A stretch of DNA of 64,000 nt from positions 1-64,000 of the forward strand of contig NZ_SAYT01000006.1 in NCBI RefSeq assembly GCF_004296575.1, given 5' to 3'. Positions 18,454 through 27,410 of the stretch are shown here, one piece after another; the stretch's first letter is position 1, and each line of letters begins with the position of its first letter. The notes beneath the pieces are model-generated. The model did no database searches. It was not told the origin of the DNA and worked only from the letters and a program-made list of their open reading frames with translations. Source of the DNA: Dyella amyloliquefaciens (GTDB lineage: Bacteria; Pseudomonadota; Gammaproteobacteria; Xanthomonadales; Rhodanobacteraceae). Made by a program: the position numbers and the translations under genes.

Positions 18454-20057
18454 GGCGCCGGCGGCACCGGTTTGCCGCCCACCGTGTCAAGGAACGTCGG
18501 AGGCTGCCAGGCTTTGGCGTGCTGCTCGAAGCCATAGGCGATGGTGATCAGCGTCGGCTCGCTCCAGCGGGCGCCGAACAGCACGATGCCCACCGGCAGG
18601 TCGTGGGCGAAGCCGGCCGGTACGGTGATGGACGGATAGCCGGCCATCGCGGCGGGTTGCGAGGCACCGCCCACGGTAGGGTCACCGCTGACGACGTGGT
18701 CGCCGAGCACGGGATCCGTCACGAACGTGGGTCCCCAGGAGGGCGCGAGCAGTGCGTCCAGGTGATGTGCCTTCAGGGCAGCGTCGATGCCCTCGGGACC
18801 GGACAGTTGCTTGGATTTGGCCAGTGCCGTGAGATAGGCCTCGTCGCTGAGCGCACCCTTGGCCTGCGCCTGCTCGAACAGTTCCTGCCTGAACCATGGC
18901 ATCTCGCGATCGGCCTCCTGCTGGTTGAAGGCGATCAGGTCGGCCAGGGTTTTCACCTTCAGGCCGGTACGCGTCGCCAGGTAGGTGTTGATGTCGTGCT
19001 TGAAGTCGTACAGCAGCACGGTCAATTCCGAGTCGCCCAGGTCTTTCAGATGGGGCAGTTCCACAGGGTCGACGATGATGGCGCCCTGTGCCTTCATCAG
19101 GGCGATCGACTCGTCGAGGATGCGATCCGCATTCGGTTCTGCACCGCCCAGCTCACGGACCACGCCGATGCGCTTGCCGCGCAGACCATCGGCATTGAGG
19201 AAACGCGTGTAGTCGGTGGCGTGACGGTCGGCATCGACGGTGGCCGGGTCGCGCGGATCGCTGCCGGCGATGACGCTGAGCAGCGCCGCGGCATCGGCGA
19301 CGCTGCGCGCCATCGGACCGGCCGTGTCCTGGCTGTGGCTGATCGGCACGATGCCGCTGCGGCTCACCAGGCCCAAGGTCGGCTTGATGCCTACGATGCC
19401 GTTCGCGGCGGCAGGGCAGATGATGGAGCCGTCCGTTTCCGTGCCAATCGCGACCGTGACCAGGCCCGCGGCCACGGCGGCACCGGAGCCTGCGCTGGAA
19501 CCGCACGGGTTGCGGTCGAGCGCATACGGATTGCGCGTTTGCCCGCCACGTCCGCTCCATCCGCTGCTTGCGTGATTGGAGCGGATGTTGGCCCATTCGC
19601 TGAGATTGGTCTTGCCGAGAATCACCGCGCCGTGGCTGCGCAGGCGCTGCACCAGGCCGGCATCGCGAGGCGCCGGCGCGTCCATCATGGCGAGCGAGCC
19701 GGCGGTGGTCAGCATGCGGTCGCCGGTGTCGATGTTGTCCTTTAGCAGGACCGGGATGCCATAGAGCGGTCCGCGCCGCTTGGTGCGCTTGCGCTGGTCG
19801 TCCAGTTTCTTGGCGATCTGCAGCGCGTCCGGATTGGTCTCCAGTACGGCTTTCAGCGTCGGGCCCGACTGGTCGATGTGGCGGACGCGCTCGAGGAACT
19901 GCCGGGCGATCGCGCTGCTGCTCAGGGTGCCTGCATCCATATCCTGCTGAAGCGTGGCGATGGAAGCGAAGGCGACGTCCGGCGCATCGGCCGCCACGAG
20001 CGGCGGCGTGACCAGCAGCAAGGGGAGAATGGCAAGGGCAAGCGGGCGGCGGAACAT
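18450..20057 (-). CDS. Exported amidase of the amidase-signature family
   Basis: 535 residues. Signal peptide MFRRPLALAILPLLLVTPPL then AAD, so periplasmic or secreted. The Ser-cisSer-Lys triad is visible: Lys106 in GIPVLLKDNID, the Gly/Ser loop NPCGSSAGSG at 184-192, and nucleophile Ser211 in GTETDGSIICPAA. Substrate unknown; GatA is unlikely because of the signal peptide and lone setting. ATG 20057 has GAGG eight bases upstream; a TTG farther up was rejected. Divergent from the cytochrome genes. Confidence 0.9.
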   Translation of the reverse strand: MFRRPLALAILPLLLVTPPLVAADAPDVAFASIATLQQDMDAGTLSSSAIARQFLERVRHIDQSGPTLKAVLETNPDALQIAKKLDDQRKRTKRRGPLYGIPVLLKDNIDTGDRMLTTAGSLAMMDAPAPRDAGLVQRLRSHGAVILGKTNLSEWANIRSNHASSGWSGRGGQTRNPYALDRNPCGSSAGSGAAVAAGLVTVAIGTETDGSIICPAAANGIVGIKPTLGLVSRSGIVPISHSQDTAGPMARSVADAAALLSVIAGSDPRDPATVDADRHATDYTRFLNADGLRGKRIGVVRELGGAEPNADRILDESIALMKAQGAIIVDPVELPHLKDLGDSELTVLLYDFKHDINTYLATRTGLKVKTLADLIAFNQQEADREMPWFRQELFEQAQAKGALSDEAYLTALAKSKQLSGPEGIDAALKAHHLDALLAPSWGPTFVTDPVLGDHVVSGDPTVGGASQPAAMAGYPSITVPAGFAHDLPVGIVLFGARWSEPTLITIAYGFEQHAKAWQPPTFLDTVGGKPVPPAP

Positions 20058-20145
20058 GGAGGCAGCCTCGGACAAAGTTGTGCGACATGATGTCGCAAAA
20101 CGGCAGCCTATCGGAGTTTGCCGTGGCCCACTGAGGGGCGCTGCC

Positions 20146-20151
20146 TATAAT
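20146..20151 (+). promoter_or_regulatory. Possible -10 box for the cytochrome operon
   Basis: A perfect TATAAT 61 bases before the cytochrome ATG, in the 154-base divergent gap. No good -35 is at normal spacing, so an activator may be needed. Confidence 0.4.
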
Positions 20152-20211
20152 GAACGACCGATATCGCCGCGCCGTCGCGGCGGCAGCGCACCACGCGTAC
20201 TAGGGACGATC

Positions 20212-20967
20212 ATGAAAGCGCTCTCAGCGAAGCTGCGGATGGCCACGCGTGTCTTTGGCGCATGGACGGGCATGCTCCTCCTGCTGCCCCTGGCGTCCTT
20301 GGCCCAGGATGCACCGCACCCGGATATTCCCGACACCCTCCGGCAGCGCATCGCGGCCTGCACGGCTTGCCATGGCGTGCATGGCGAAGGGACGCCGGAG
20401 AGCGGCTTCTTCCCGCGCCTAGCAGGCAAGCCGGCGGGCTATCTCGCGCGCCAGCTGAAGGATTTCCAGGAGGGCCTGCGCAAGTACGGTCCGATGGAAT
20501 ACACGGTGGGCCAGCTCAGCCCGGAATACATGCACGAAATCGCCGAATACTTCGCCGCACAGGAAGTGCCGTACAGCCGCTCGCCACTGCCGCAGCTGCC
20601 GGCGTCGACGATAAAGCGCGGCGAGGAACTGGTGACCCACGGCGACCCGTCGCGCGAGATTCCCGCCTGCGCGTCCTGCCACGGCAGCCAGCTGACCGGC
20701 GTACAGCCGGATATCCCGGGACTGGTCGGGCTTCCCTATGACTACATCAGTTCGCAGCTGGGCTCGTGGCGTACCAAGACGCGCGCCACGGTGGCGCCGG
20801 ACTGCATGTCGGAGATCGCCAACCGCCTGAGCGAATCGGACATCAGCGCGGTCTCGGCATGGCTCGCCGGGCGTGAGTTGCCGGCGGACATGCATGCGCA
20901 GCAGGCCGGTTCGGTGACACCGCCGCTGCACTGCGGTGTATTGGGCGACAAGGGAGACGGCGCATGA
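20212..20967 (+). CDS. Diheme cytochrome c (c4-like), exported
   Basis: 251 residues. An N-terminal hydrophobic segment ending ASLAQ is a signal peptide. Two heme c motifs, CTACH (50-54) and CASCH (153-157), each head a cytochrome c fold, as in the two-domain c4 family. The frame is open far upstream, but ATG 20212 fits the signal peptide. Its TGA overlaps the next ATG (20964-20967). It probably carries electrons in the periplasm to a terminal oxidase. Confidence 0.9.
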   Translation: MKALSAKLRMATRVFGAWTGMLLLLPLASLAQDAPHPDIPDTLRQRIAACTACHGVHGEGTPESGFFPRLAGKPAGYLARQLKDFQEGLRKYGPMEYTVGQLSPEYMHEIAEYFAAQEVPYSRSPLPQLPASTIKRGEELVTHGDPSREIPACASCHGSQLTGVQPDIPGLVGLPYDYISSQLGSWRTKTRATVAPDCMSEIANRLSESDISAVSAWLAGRELPADMHAQQAGSVTPPLHCGVLGDKGDGA

Positions 20968-22247
20968 AACGCGTACTGGCGATCGCGGTGGTGTTGCTGC
21001 TGGCGCTGGGTGGCTGGTGGCTGTTCCACATGCAGGTCACGCAGCCCGTCTCGCCCTCGGCCAGCGAGGTGACGGAGGCGACTCTCAAGGATCCGGCACT
21101 CATCGCCAAGGGCGAGTACCTGGCCGCGGTCGGCGACTGCGCGTCCTGCCATACGGAGCGGGGTGGCGTGCGCTATGCGGGTGGTCGCGTGCTGCCCACG
21201 CCATTCGGCAACATCCCTGCGCCGAACATCACGCCGGATCGCGAAACGGGACTTGGTGGGTGGAGCTTCGAGGACTTCTGGCAGGCACTGCATAGTGGCA
21301 AGGGGCGCCACGGCGAGCTGCTGTACCCGGTGTTTTCCTATACCTCGTTCACCAAGGTCACGCGCGACGATGCGCTGGCGATCTTTGCGTACCTGCAGTC
21401 GCTGCCGGCGACGAACCAGGCGGCCAAGCCTTTGGGGTTGGGTTTCCCCTACAGCGTGCGCAATAGCCTGAAGGCCTGGCGCGCGCTGTATTTCCAGGAG
21501 GGTGAATTCCAGCCCGATCCGACGAAGTCCGATGCCTGGAACCGGGGTGCCTACCTCGTGCAGGGCCTTGGCCACTGCAACGAATGCCATGCGCCGCGCG
21601 ATTCGCTGGGTGGTTCGCAGAACAAGCCGTCGCTCGCGGGCGGTCAGATTCCCGTGCAGAACTGGTACGCGCCCGACCTGAGCACGCAGGCCAATGGCGG
21701 CCTGGAAGGCTGGAGCGAACAGGACATCATCGACCTGCTCAAGAACGGCCAGTCCGCACGCGGTGCTGCCTTCGGCCCGATGGCGGAAGTGGTGCAGCAG
21801 AGCACGCAGCATATGCGTGACGAAGACCTGCGCGCCATCGCGACCTACCTGCAGTCGTTGCCAGCGCGCGTGCCGGTGCCGGAGGAGAAGTCGCAGCTCG
21901 ACACGCGGCCGATCCTGGCCCAGGGTGCGAAGGTGTACGCCGAGCGTTGCGCGGACTGCCACGGCAAGGATGGCAATGGCGTGGCCGGCGTCTATCCGCC
22001 GCTCAACGGGAATTCTTCCGTCAACGAGCCGAGCGGCATCAATGCCATCCGCGTCGTGCTGCTCGGTGGCTTCCCGCCGGTGACGAAGGGCAACCCGCGT
22101 CCCTATTCGATGCCGCCGTTTGCCCAGCAGCTCAACGACAGCGACGTCGCCGCCGTGGTCACCTACATCCGCCAGTCGTGGTCCAACCACGCCACGCTGG
22201 TGATGGAGCGCGATGTCATCAAGAATCGCCACACGCCGATCGACTGA
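20964..22247 (+). CDS. Triheme cytochrome c, AdhB/gluconate-dehydrogenase subunit type
   Basis: 427 residues. An N-terminal hydrophobic segment (residues 4-20) is an anchor or signal. Heme motifs: CASCH (59-63), CNECH (205-209), CADCH (329-333). The phrases PTPFGNIPAPNITPD and GLGHCNECHAPRD are typical of the cytochrome subunits of membrane alcohol, aldehyde and gluconate dehydrogenases. No flavin or PQQ catalytic subunit is adjacent, so its donor is unknown. Coupled by a four-base overlap to the diheme cytochrome. Confidence 0.9.
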   Translation: MKRVLAIAVVLLLALGGWWLFHMQVTQPVSPSASEVTEATLKDPALIAKGEYLAAVGDCASCHTERGGVRYAGGRVLPTPFGNIPAPNITPDRETGLGGWSFEDFWQALHSGKGRHGELLYPVFSYTSFTKVTRDDALAIFAYLQSLPATNQAAKPLGLGFPYSVRNSLKAWRALYFQEGEFQPDPTKSDAWNRGAYLVQGLGHCNECHAPRDSLGGSQNKPSLAGGQIPVQNWYAPDLSTQANGGLEGWSEQDIIDLLKNGQSARGAAFGPMAEVVQQSTQHMRDEDLRAIATYLQSLPARVPVPEEKSQLDTRPILAQGAKVYAERCADCHGKDGNGVAGVYPPLNGNSSVNEPSGINAIRVVLLGGFPPVTKGNPRPYSMPPFAQQLNDSDVAAVVTYIRQSWSNHATLVMERDVIKNRHTPID

Positions 22248-22260
22248 GCATGGAACCTCG

Positions 22261-23253
22261 TCATGCGCCCCGTTCCGCGGGGCGCATGTCGTTGGCCGGC
22301 ATGTGCGGGAGACAGCCCGCGCCAATGAGTGCGGCACGCACGGCCTCGTCGATCGGCGTGTAGAGATCATTGCCGAGGAAAGCGCGCAGCTTGCAGTCGT
22401 CAAGACGGATCGCCTCGCGCCACAGGTAGCGCATCTTGCACAGCTCGCGCAGCGTCTCGTTGAACGGCGATGCGAGTCGCGCGATCCACCAAGGGAAGGT
22501 CCCGCCGCGGATGTCCGTACGACTGGTAACCCGGCGGAATGCCGCGAGCATCTCGTGGCCGTCCAAGCACTGGCCGCCGAAGTGGAAGGTTTCGAAATCG
22601 CCCAGCTCCCGCTCGCGGTCCAGCAGTCGTGCCAGGGCCTCGCCCACATCGGGCAAATAGGCCCAGGCGTGGGCCAGATCGTAACGGCCGGGGTACTGCA
22701 TGCGGCGGACTGGTTTGCCGGCCTGGGCCAGTCCCTGTGCGAACCAGTTGTTGCCTGCGCTGGGGCCAAAAAAGTCGCCACAGCGCAGCACCAGCGTGCG
22801 CACGCCGTCGATCGAGGCATCACGCAGCCTGCGCTCCATCTCTGCGCGGATTTCTCCCTTGCGGGTGCACGGGTGTTGCGGCGAGGCTTCGGTGAGCAAG
22901 GGAAAGGCGTCGGCGCCGTAGTTGTAGATCGTGCCCGGCAGCACGATGCGGGCGCGGTTCGCCCTGGCAGCAGCCAAGGTGTTGTCCAGCATCGGCAGTA
23001 CCAGGCGCTCCCAGCCGCGATAGCCCGGCGGGTTCACGGCATGGACGATGACCTCGACCCCTGCTGCGGCACGCATGACGTCTTCGGCCTTCATGGCATC
23101 GCCGGAAAACCATTCGATGCCGTCCCTGCCGGCTTCCGGCGGCGTGCGCACGAGGGCGCGTACCCGCCAACCGTGCCGGCGCAGGGCCAGGCAGGTTTCG
23201 CGGCCGATGCCGCCATTGGCGCCGATGACGAGGGCGATGTGCTGAATGCTCAT
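22261..23253 (-). CDS. NAD(P)-binding epimerase/dehydratase-like protein (atypical SDR)
   Basis: 330 residues. Rossmann motif GANGGIGRE at 11-19, then an extended-SDR layout. The usual catalytic YxxxK is not present where expected: the site reads PCTRKGEIRAEME, keeping a Lys but no Tyr, so NmrA-like sensing or an unusual reaction is possible. Start ATG 23253 has TGAGGA about eight bases upstream. It is transcribed away from the LysR gene next door, which probably controls it. Confidence 0.82.
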   Translation of the reverse strand: MSIQHIALVIGANGGIGRETCLALRRHGWRVRALVRTPPEAGRDGIEWFSGDAMKAEDVMRAAAGVEVIVHAVNPPGYRGWERLVLPMLDNTLAAARANRARIVLPGTIYNYGADAFPLLTEASPQHPCTRKGEIRAEMERRLRDASIDGVRTLVLRCGDFFGPSAGNNWFAQGLAQAGKPVRRMQYPGRYDLAHAWAYLPDVGEALARLLDRERELGDFETFHFGGQCLDGHEMLAAFRRVTSRTDIRGGTFPWWIARLASPFNETLRELCKMRYLWREAIRLDDCKLRAFLGNDLYTPIDEAVRAALIGAGCLPHMPANDMRPAERGA

Positions 23254-23309
23254 GGTGGGTTCCTCAGGGAAGGTGAGGAAAGCTTGCGGCGGGTCTAGCT
23301 CAAAGAAAA

Positions 23310-23337
23310 TTGCCGAATACCGAAGGTCTGCTATAAA
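23310..23337 (+). promoter_or_regulatory. Predicted promoter of the LysR gene
   Basis: TTGCCG (23310-23315), 16-base spacer, TATAAA (23332-23337). Transcription would start at about 23344-23345, on the start codon itself, so the mRNA may be leaderless; no Shine-Dalgarno sequence is present. Confidence 0.5.
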
Positions 23338-23344
23338 AATATGC

Positions 23345-24238
23345 ATGGCCTCGAATGATCCCGGCTGGGAGCTCTACCGATCCTTCCTTGCGGTGATGCG
23401 GGAAGGCAGTCTGTCGGCCGCGGCACGGGCACTGGGTATGACCCAGCCCAGCCTGGGACGCCACATGCGGGAGCTCGAGTCCGCGTTGGGTTCCGCGCTG
23501 TTCGCCCGCTCGCCCCAAGGGTTGGCGCCCACCGAACTGGCGCATGAGCTGGTGCCGCATGCGCAGGCCATGGCGTCTGCGGCGGCGGCCCTGCAACGCA
23601 CCGCGTCGGCGGGGCGAGAGGAGATCAGCGGCACGGTGCGCCTGACCGCCAGCGAGGTGATCGGCGCGGAAGTGCTGCCAGCCATCCTCACCGCGTTTCG
23701 GGAGCGGCATCCCGGCATCGTGATCGAGCTGGTGCTGTCCAACCAGACCACCGACCTGCTGCGACGCGACGCCGATATCGCCGTGCGCATGGTGCAACCG
23801 ACCCAGGAGGCGCTGGTGGCCCGCCATGTGGGGCGCATCGAATTGGGCCTGTTCGCCCACCGTCGCTACCTCGACATGCATGGACAGCCCGCGACGCTTG
23901 CCGAACTCGCCGGGCACGCGCTGATCGGCTTTGATACCGAATTGCCGTATATCCGCAAGCTTCGACCCGTGGGCTTGCCCTACGCCCGCGAGCATTTCGC
24001 GCTGCGCACGGATAGCGACCTGGCATCGCTCGCGGCGCTGCGCGCGGGGTTCGGTATCGGCTTTGCGCAGGTCAACCTCGCGCGGCGTGACCCGCAACTG
24101 GTGCGCCTGCTGGCCGAGGAACTGTCCATGCCGCTGCCGACCTGGGTGGTGATGCACGAAGACTTGCGGCAGAGCCTGCGCGTCCGCAGGTTGTTTGCGC
24201 ATCTGGTCGAGGCACTGGAAGCTTACGTAAGCGGGTAG
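23345..24238 (+). CDS. LysR-family transcriptional regulator
   Basis: 297 residues. N-terminal winged helix-turn-helix (about 12-70) with GSLSAAARALGMTQPSLGRHM, then the two-lobed co-inducer domain. ATG 23345 is the family-like start. Divergent from the epimerase-like gene with a 91-base shared control region, the classical setting in which a LysR protein regulates its neighbour and itself. Ligand unknown. Confidence 0.92.
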   Translation: MASNDPGWELYRSFLAVMREGSLSAAARALGMTQPSLGRHMRELESALGSALFARSPQGLAPTELAHELVPHAQAMASAAAALQRTASAGREEISGTVRLTASEVIGAEVLPAILTAFRERHPGIVIELVLSNQTTDLLRRDADIAVRMVQPTQEALVARHVGRIELGLFAHRRYLDMHGQPATLAELAGHALIGFDTELPYIRKLRPVGLPYAREHFALRTDSDLASLAALRAGFGIGFAQVNLARRDPQLVRLLAEELSMPLPTWVVMHEDLRQSLRVRRLFAHLVEALEAYVSG

Positions 24239-24265
24239 TCGTTCGTGGGACCGAGGTACCGGCCC

Positions 24266-24763
24266 TCAAGTCCGCACGAGATCCGCCAGCGCCTGCCAGG
24301 GCGCCATGTCCCAGTGGCCGCGCGCCTGGCCGGAAGGGGAGGGCAGCACGAAGAGCTGGGTCTCACCCATGCGTTCGGCTTGCAGGCCATAGCCGGCGGA
24401 GCGGCCCAGAGCGGCCCGTGCCGCGGCCTTGCTGGTGAAGGCGAGTACGCGGGGCGCATGCCGCGCGATCCGCTGCTTCAATGCATCGACGTCGAACGCA
24501 TCCCGTGGAAGCTCATCGTCGTTGCCCATGTGATGCTTGGCCAGATCGGTGAGACCGATGCCCAGCGCGGGGAGCAAGGTGAACTCGACTGGCGCGAACA
24601 GGCGGGGTGTCAATTGCACCGTGTGCAGGGTCCGCCAGAACATGTTGCCCGGATGCGCGTAGTAGGCGCCTTCCTGTGCCGAGCGGCGGCCCGCGGCGGT
24701 GCCGCAGAACACCAGCCGAAGGCCCGGTCGCAACAGATCGGGAAGAATCGGATCGGGTATCAC
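24266..24763 (-). CDS. mug: Mug-like mismatch uracil-DNA glycosylase
   Basis: 165 residues from GTG 24763 (a TTG five codons earlier is possible). It follows the Mug layout: PGLRLVFCGTAAGRRSA, YYAHPGNMFWRTL, and LPSPSGQAR near the end. In E. coli Mug the first motif is GINPG with catalytic Asn18, and the second has NPSG. Here both Asn are replaced (Ala and Ser). It may be a divergent clade with other substrates or low hydrolytic activity. Confidence 0.8.
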   Translation of the reverse strand: MIPDPILPDLLRPGLRLVFCGTAAGRRSAQEGAYYAHPGNMFWRTLHTVQLTPRLFAPVEFTLLPALGIGLTDLAKHHMGNDDELPRDAFDVDALKQRIARHAPRVLAFTSKAAARAALGRSAGYGLQAERMGETQLFVLPSPSGQARGHWDMAPWQALADLVRT

Positions 24764-24817
24764 GACAAGTGTTCCCAAGGCCGGACAGCTCCCGGATCAT
24801 GGCCACGCGCGGGCAAA

Positions 24818-26683
24818 TTAGCTGATCCTGCTCAGTTGCGCGCCATCGACCATCGCCAGCAAGCCTTCGTTAGTCGTGCGCAGGTCGCGATTATTCAGTT
24901 GCAGTGCTTCCACTTCGCGCTGCAACGAACCCGTCATTTGCTCACTTGCGCTGACACGGCGCTCCATGGATTCGACCCGGAGGCTTTCGAGGTCAAGCCC
25001 GTATTGATGCACGGCCGTACCTATCAGGGCGATCTGGTCGGGGCGGTACTGATCCCCACCAGACCGCTCACCCAGCAAGAAGATGCCGTTCAAGCGTCCT
25101 CGCACCATCATGGGAAATGCCAGCTCGCCTGGGATCGATTCGCGTCCATCATGCAGATCGACGAATCGCCCCGTATGCATCAGGTCGATGGCTACATCGT
25201 GGTTTGGGTCGATGACTGCGGGTGCTGCATGCAGAGTGGATTTCTGGAGTTCGTAATTCCCCGAAGATTCGAGTGAATAGAAGGCTGCGCCGTATGCGCC
25301 GCAAAACTCGAGGACCGCCCGCATGAACTTTTCCTGCAGCGCCGGTGCCTGGGATACATGCGCGGCCTTATCGAGGAAACGACGTAGCTTTTCGGCAGCC
25401 TCGTACCAGTGGTGGAAAAAGGTGTGGTCGACCCGATGGTTGACCCAGTGCTGAATACGATGGAAAGAAAGAATGATGCCCAGCGCCACCAGTGCATCGA
25501 ACACGGCATTTTTTTCGCGCCCCTCGAAATGGAGCAGCTTGTCGACGCCCCACTCGGTAAGGCTGAATGCGACGAGCAGCATGGAGCTGATGATGGTGAC
25601 AACCAGGGCGCGGTTGAGCGCGAAGCCAAAATCGAAGAGGCGATGACGTAGCAGGGCATAGCCGAATCCAGCCAGTGCCAGCAGTTGCACAACGTCGGCC
25701 GCAAAAACTGCGGAATAAAGAGGGACGGGCCAGCCCAGCTTTTGGTCTAAAACGAAAAGGAAATAGACCGCGTACATGGAACCCATGCAGACGCCTATCC
25801 AGGCCAGCCGCTGTCGCATAACCCCTTGGCTATGCCACCAGGAAAATGCGAGCGCGCCAAGTGCAAAAACAACGGAAATACAAACTACGGCGACGTAATA
25901 CAGGCCCCAGACCTTCCATATTGCTGGTGTCCATAAAGTCGGAAAAATGTCGAGTGCAAATAAATAGGCACCTGCCGGCACCGCTGCAAAACAGGCCGTG
26001 TAAACGTAGAACGCATACCGTGCCCGCTTAAACCGCCAGATCGGCCGATCCTCCGGGTAGGTGAGCGCAAAAAGCGTAAATAGAACATACGCACTCGCAT
26101 CAACGATGGGGTCGATGAATTGGGTGTAGAGGTCAATAACGGCGCCAATCGGTTGGGTGCCGATATAAATTCCCGAGGAACATAACAGCGCCAGCGTCAG
26201 TAACCGCATGGCGGGACTCTCGCCTCGGCGCACGCCGATCAACACTGCAATGACCAAGGTAAAGAACGCCACGGCGATGGAGCTCATGATGCTCACTTCC
26301 GCGGTCGCTGCATGGGGAAGAATGCCCTTGTCAGGCACAGGCTGCACCGAGAGATGGCTGGCACGATTCCCGGAGAACAGCGTAAATCCGATGGTTTCAT
26401 CCGTCCCGACAAAGCGAATCGCAAGCACCGACTTTCGGTCAAATTTCACCAAGTCTCCTACCTTGGCGCCCGCCGCTGCCAGGGGCGACGCGGTGTCCAT
26501 GGCCAGGATGGGGTAGCGACGAGCACTATCGGGATCGCCAAACGTTGCAGCCAGCGTGCCTGACTGAGCGGACGTCGCATGCTTCCAATGGCTCGCGGCC
26601 CACAGATCCATAATGAGGATCGACAGGGTGAGCGCGATGAGGCCCACACGCCAGCACCAGAGGGAAAATGTTCTTTTATTCAT
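24818..26683 (-). CDS. Multi-pass membrane protein with PDZ-like and GAF domains
   Basis: 621 residues from ATG 26683. TM1 at residues 9-29; a periplasmic PDZ-like part with SPLAAAGAKVGDLVKFD near 65-80; about eight further membrane segments to residue 410; then a GAF-like domain (about 455-575) and a C-terminal coiled coil rich in Glu/Leu. The layout recalls ComP-type sensor kinases but has no kinase, cyclase or other output domain. Codon use and AT-rich stretches (25900-26700) differ from the neighbours, which hints at transfer. No close homologue recognised. Confidence 0.65.
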   Translation of the reverse strand: MNKRTFSLWCWRVGLIALTLSILIMDLWAASHWKHATSAQSGTLAATFGDPDSARRYPILAMDTASPLAAAGAKVGDLVKFDRKSVLAIRFVGTDETIGFTLFSGNRASHLSVQPVPDKGILPHAATAEVSIMSSIAVAFFTLVIAVLIGVRRGESPAMRLLTLALLCSSGIYIGTQPIGAVIDLYTQFIDPIVDASAYVLFTLFALTYPEDRPIWRFKRARYAFYVYTACFAAVPAGAYLFALDIFPTLWTPAIWKVWGLYYVAVVCISVVFALGALAFSWWHSQGVMRQRLAWIGVCMGSMYAVYFLFVLDQKLGWPVPLYSAVFAADVVQLLALAGFGYALLRHRLFDFGFALNRALVVTIISSMLLVAFSLTEWGVDKLLHFEGREKNAVFDALVALGIILSFHRIQHWVNHRVDHTFFHHWYEAAEKLRRFLDKAAHVSQAPALQEKFMRAVLEFCGAYGAAFYSLESSGNYELQKSTLHAAPAVIDPNHDVAIDLMHTGRFVDLHDGRESIPGELAFPMMVRGRLNGIFLLGERSGGDQYRPDQIALIGTAVHQYGLDLESLRVESMERRVSASEQMTGSLQREVEALQLNNRDLRTTNEGLLAMVDGAQLSRIS

Positions 26684-27356
26684 TGATTTATTTTTGTGTG
26701 GTCTTTCAATCAAGCGGGTGGTTATTTCAGTTGCATTCCCGTTGCCCCAAAACCTGGTGCAAGCCAGCCTGGGCATCCGATTTCCGAGCGCTGGGCGAAG
26801 TGTATGCAGGACCACTCGGCTGCGGTACTAGTATTTGAAAGCATGAGGCATGGCCGTAATGACGCCGGGGGCGGTTTTTTTGGCGGCGCCTTGGAGCGGA
26901 AATGCCAAAACACCCGCGAGGCCGGCCGGCCGTCAAAGAAAGTCGTTGTTGCCGCGGTGGGGTAGCCGGGACCCGCCCGGCTGGACCGGTGCGTTTCGGC
27001 CTCAACGTCCCGTTCCACTGTTGAGATGTTTCGTGCCGGGAGGATGCAGGGCCCGCAGAAACGGGCGGCATCCGGGGCCCGCGGTCAGCGAGGCTGCCCG
27101 GATAGATCGCCCCGACGCGAGTCGCCCCCCCTGTCGGCGCACGGTCCGGCCTGCGGCCGCACTGCGAACCATGCGTCCGAGCCCGGCTGCAGCAGGTCGG
27201 GAAGAATCGGTTCACGCGTCGACGCGCAGCATACCCCGCGTGGGCGATGCTTCCGATTGGAAGACTGCCCGGTACATCAAATGTCGTGTTTCCCTGCGAA
27301 TGTGCGCGCCAGTTGGCGGCAGTGCCGAACGAGGCATCGGCGCGTCCCGCCACGCA
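26684..27356. other. Long non-coding gap upstream of rng
   Basis: About 670 bases between divergent genes. Open frames exist on both strands but none reads like a protein. Only the rng promoter at its right end is convincing. In many Gammaproteobacteria maf lies directly upstream of rng; it is absent here. Confidence 0.6.
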
Positions 27357-27386
27357 TCGACAGTGTGCGCGTACTGCCGCTATAAA
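27357..27386 (+). promoter_or_regulatory. Predicted rng promoter
   Basis: TCGACA (27357-27362), 18-base spacer, TATAAA (27381-27386); each hexamer differs from the consensus at one position. The start of transcription would be about 18 bases before the GTG of rng. Confidence 0.65.
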
Positions 27387-27410
27387 GATTGCCTTAGCAG
27401 GGGAGTGTCC

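Noticed and set aside
20742-22823. 693-codon - strand frame opposite the cytochrome genes
   Set aside because: It covers parts of three real genes and shows no protein family; the heme motifs on the + strand settle the coding strand.
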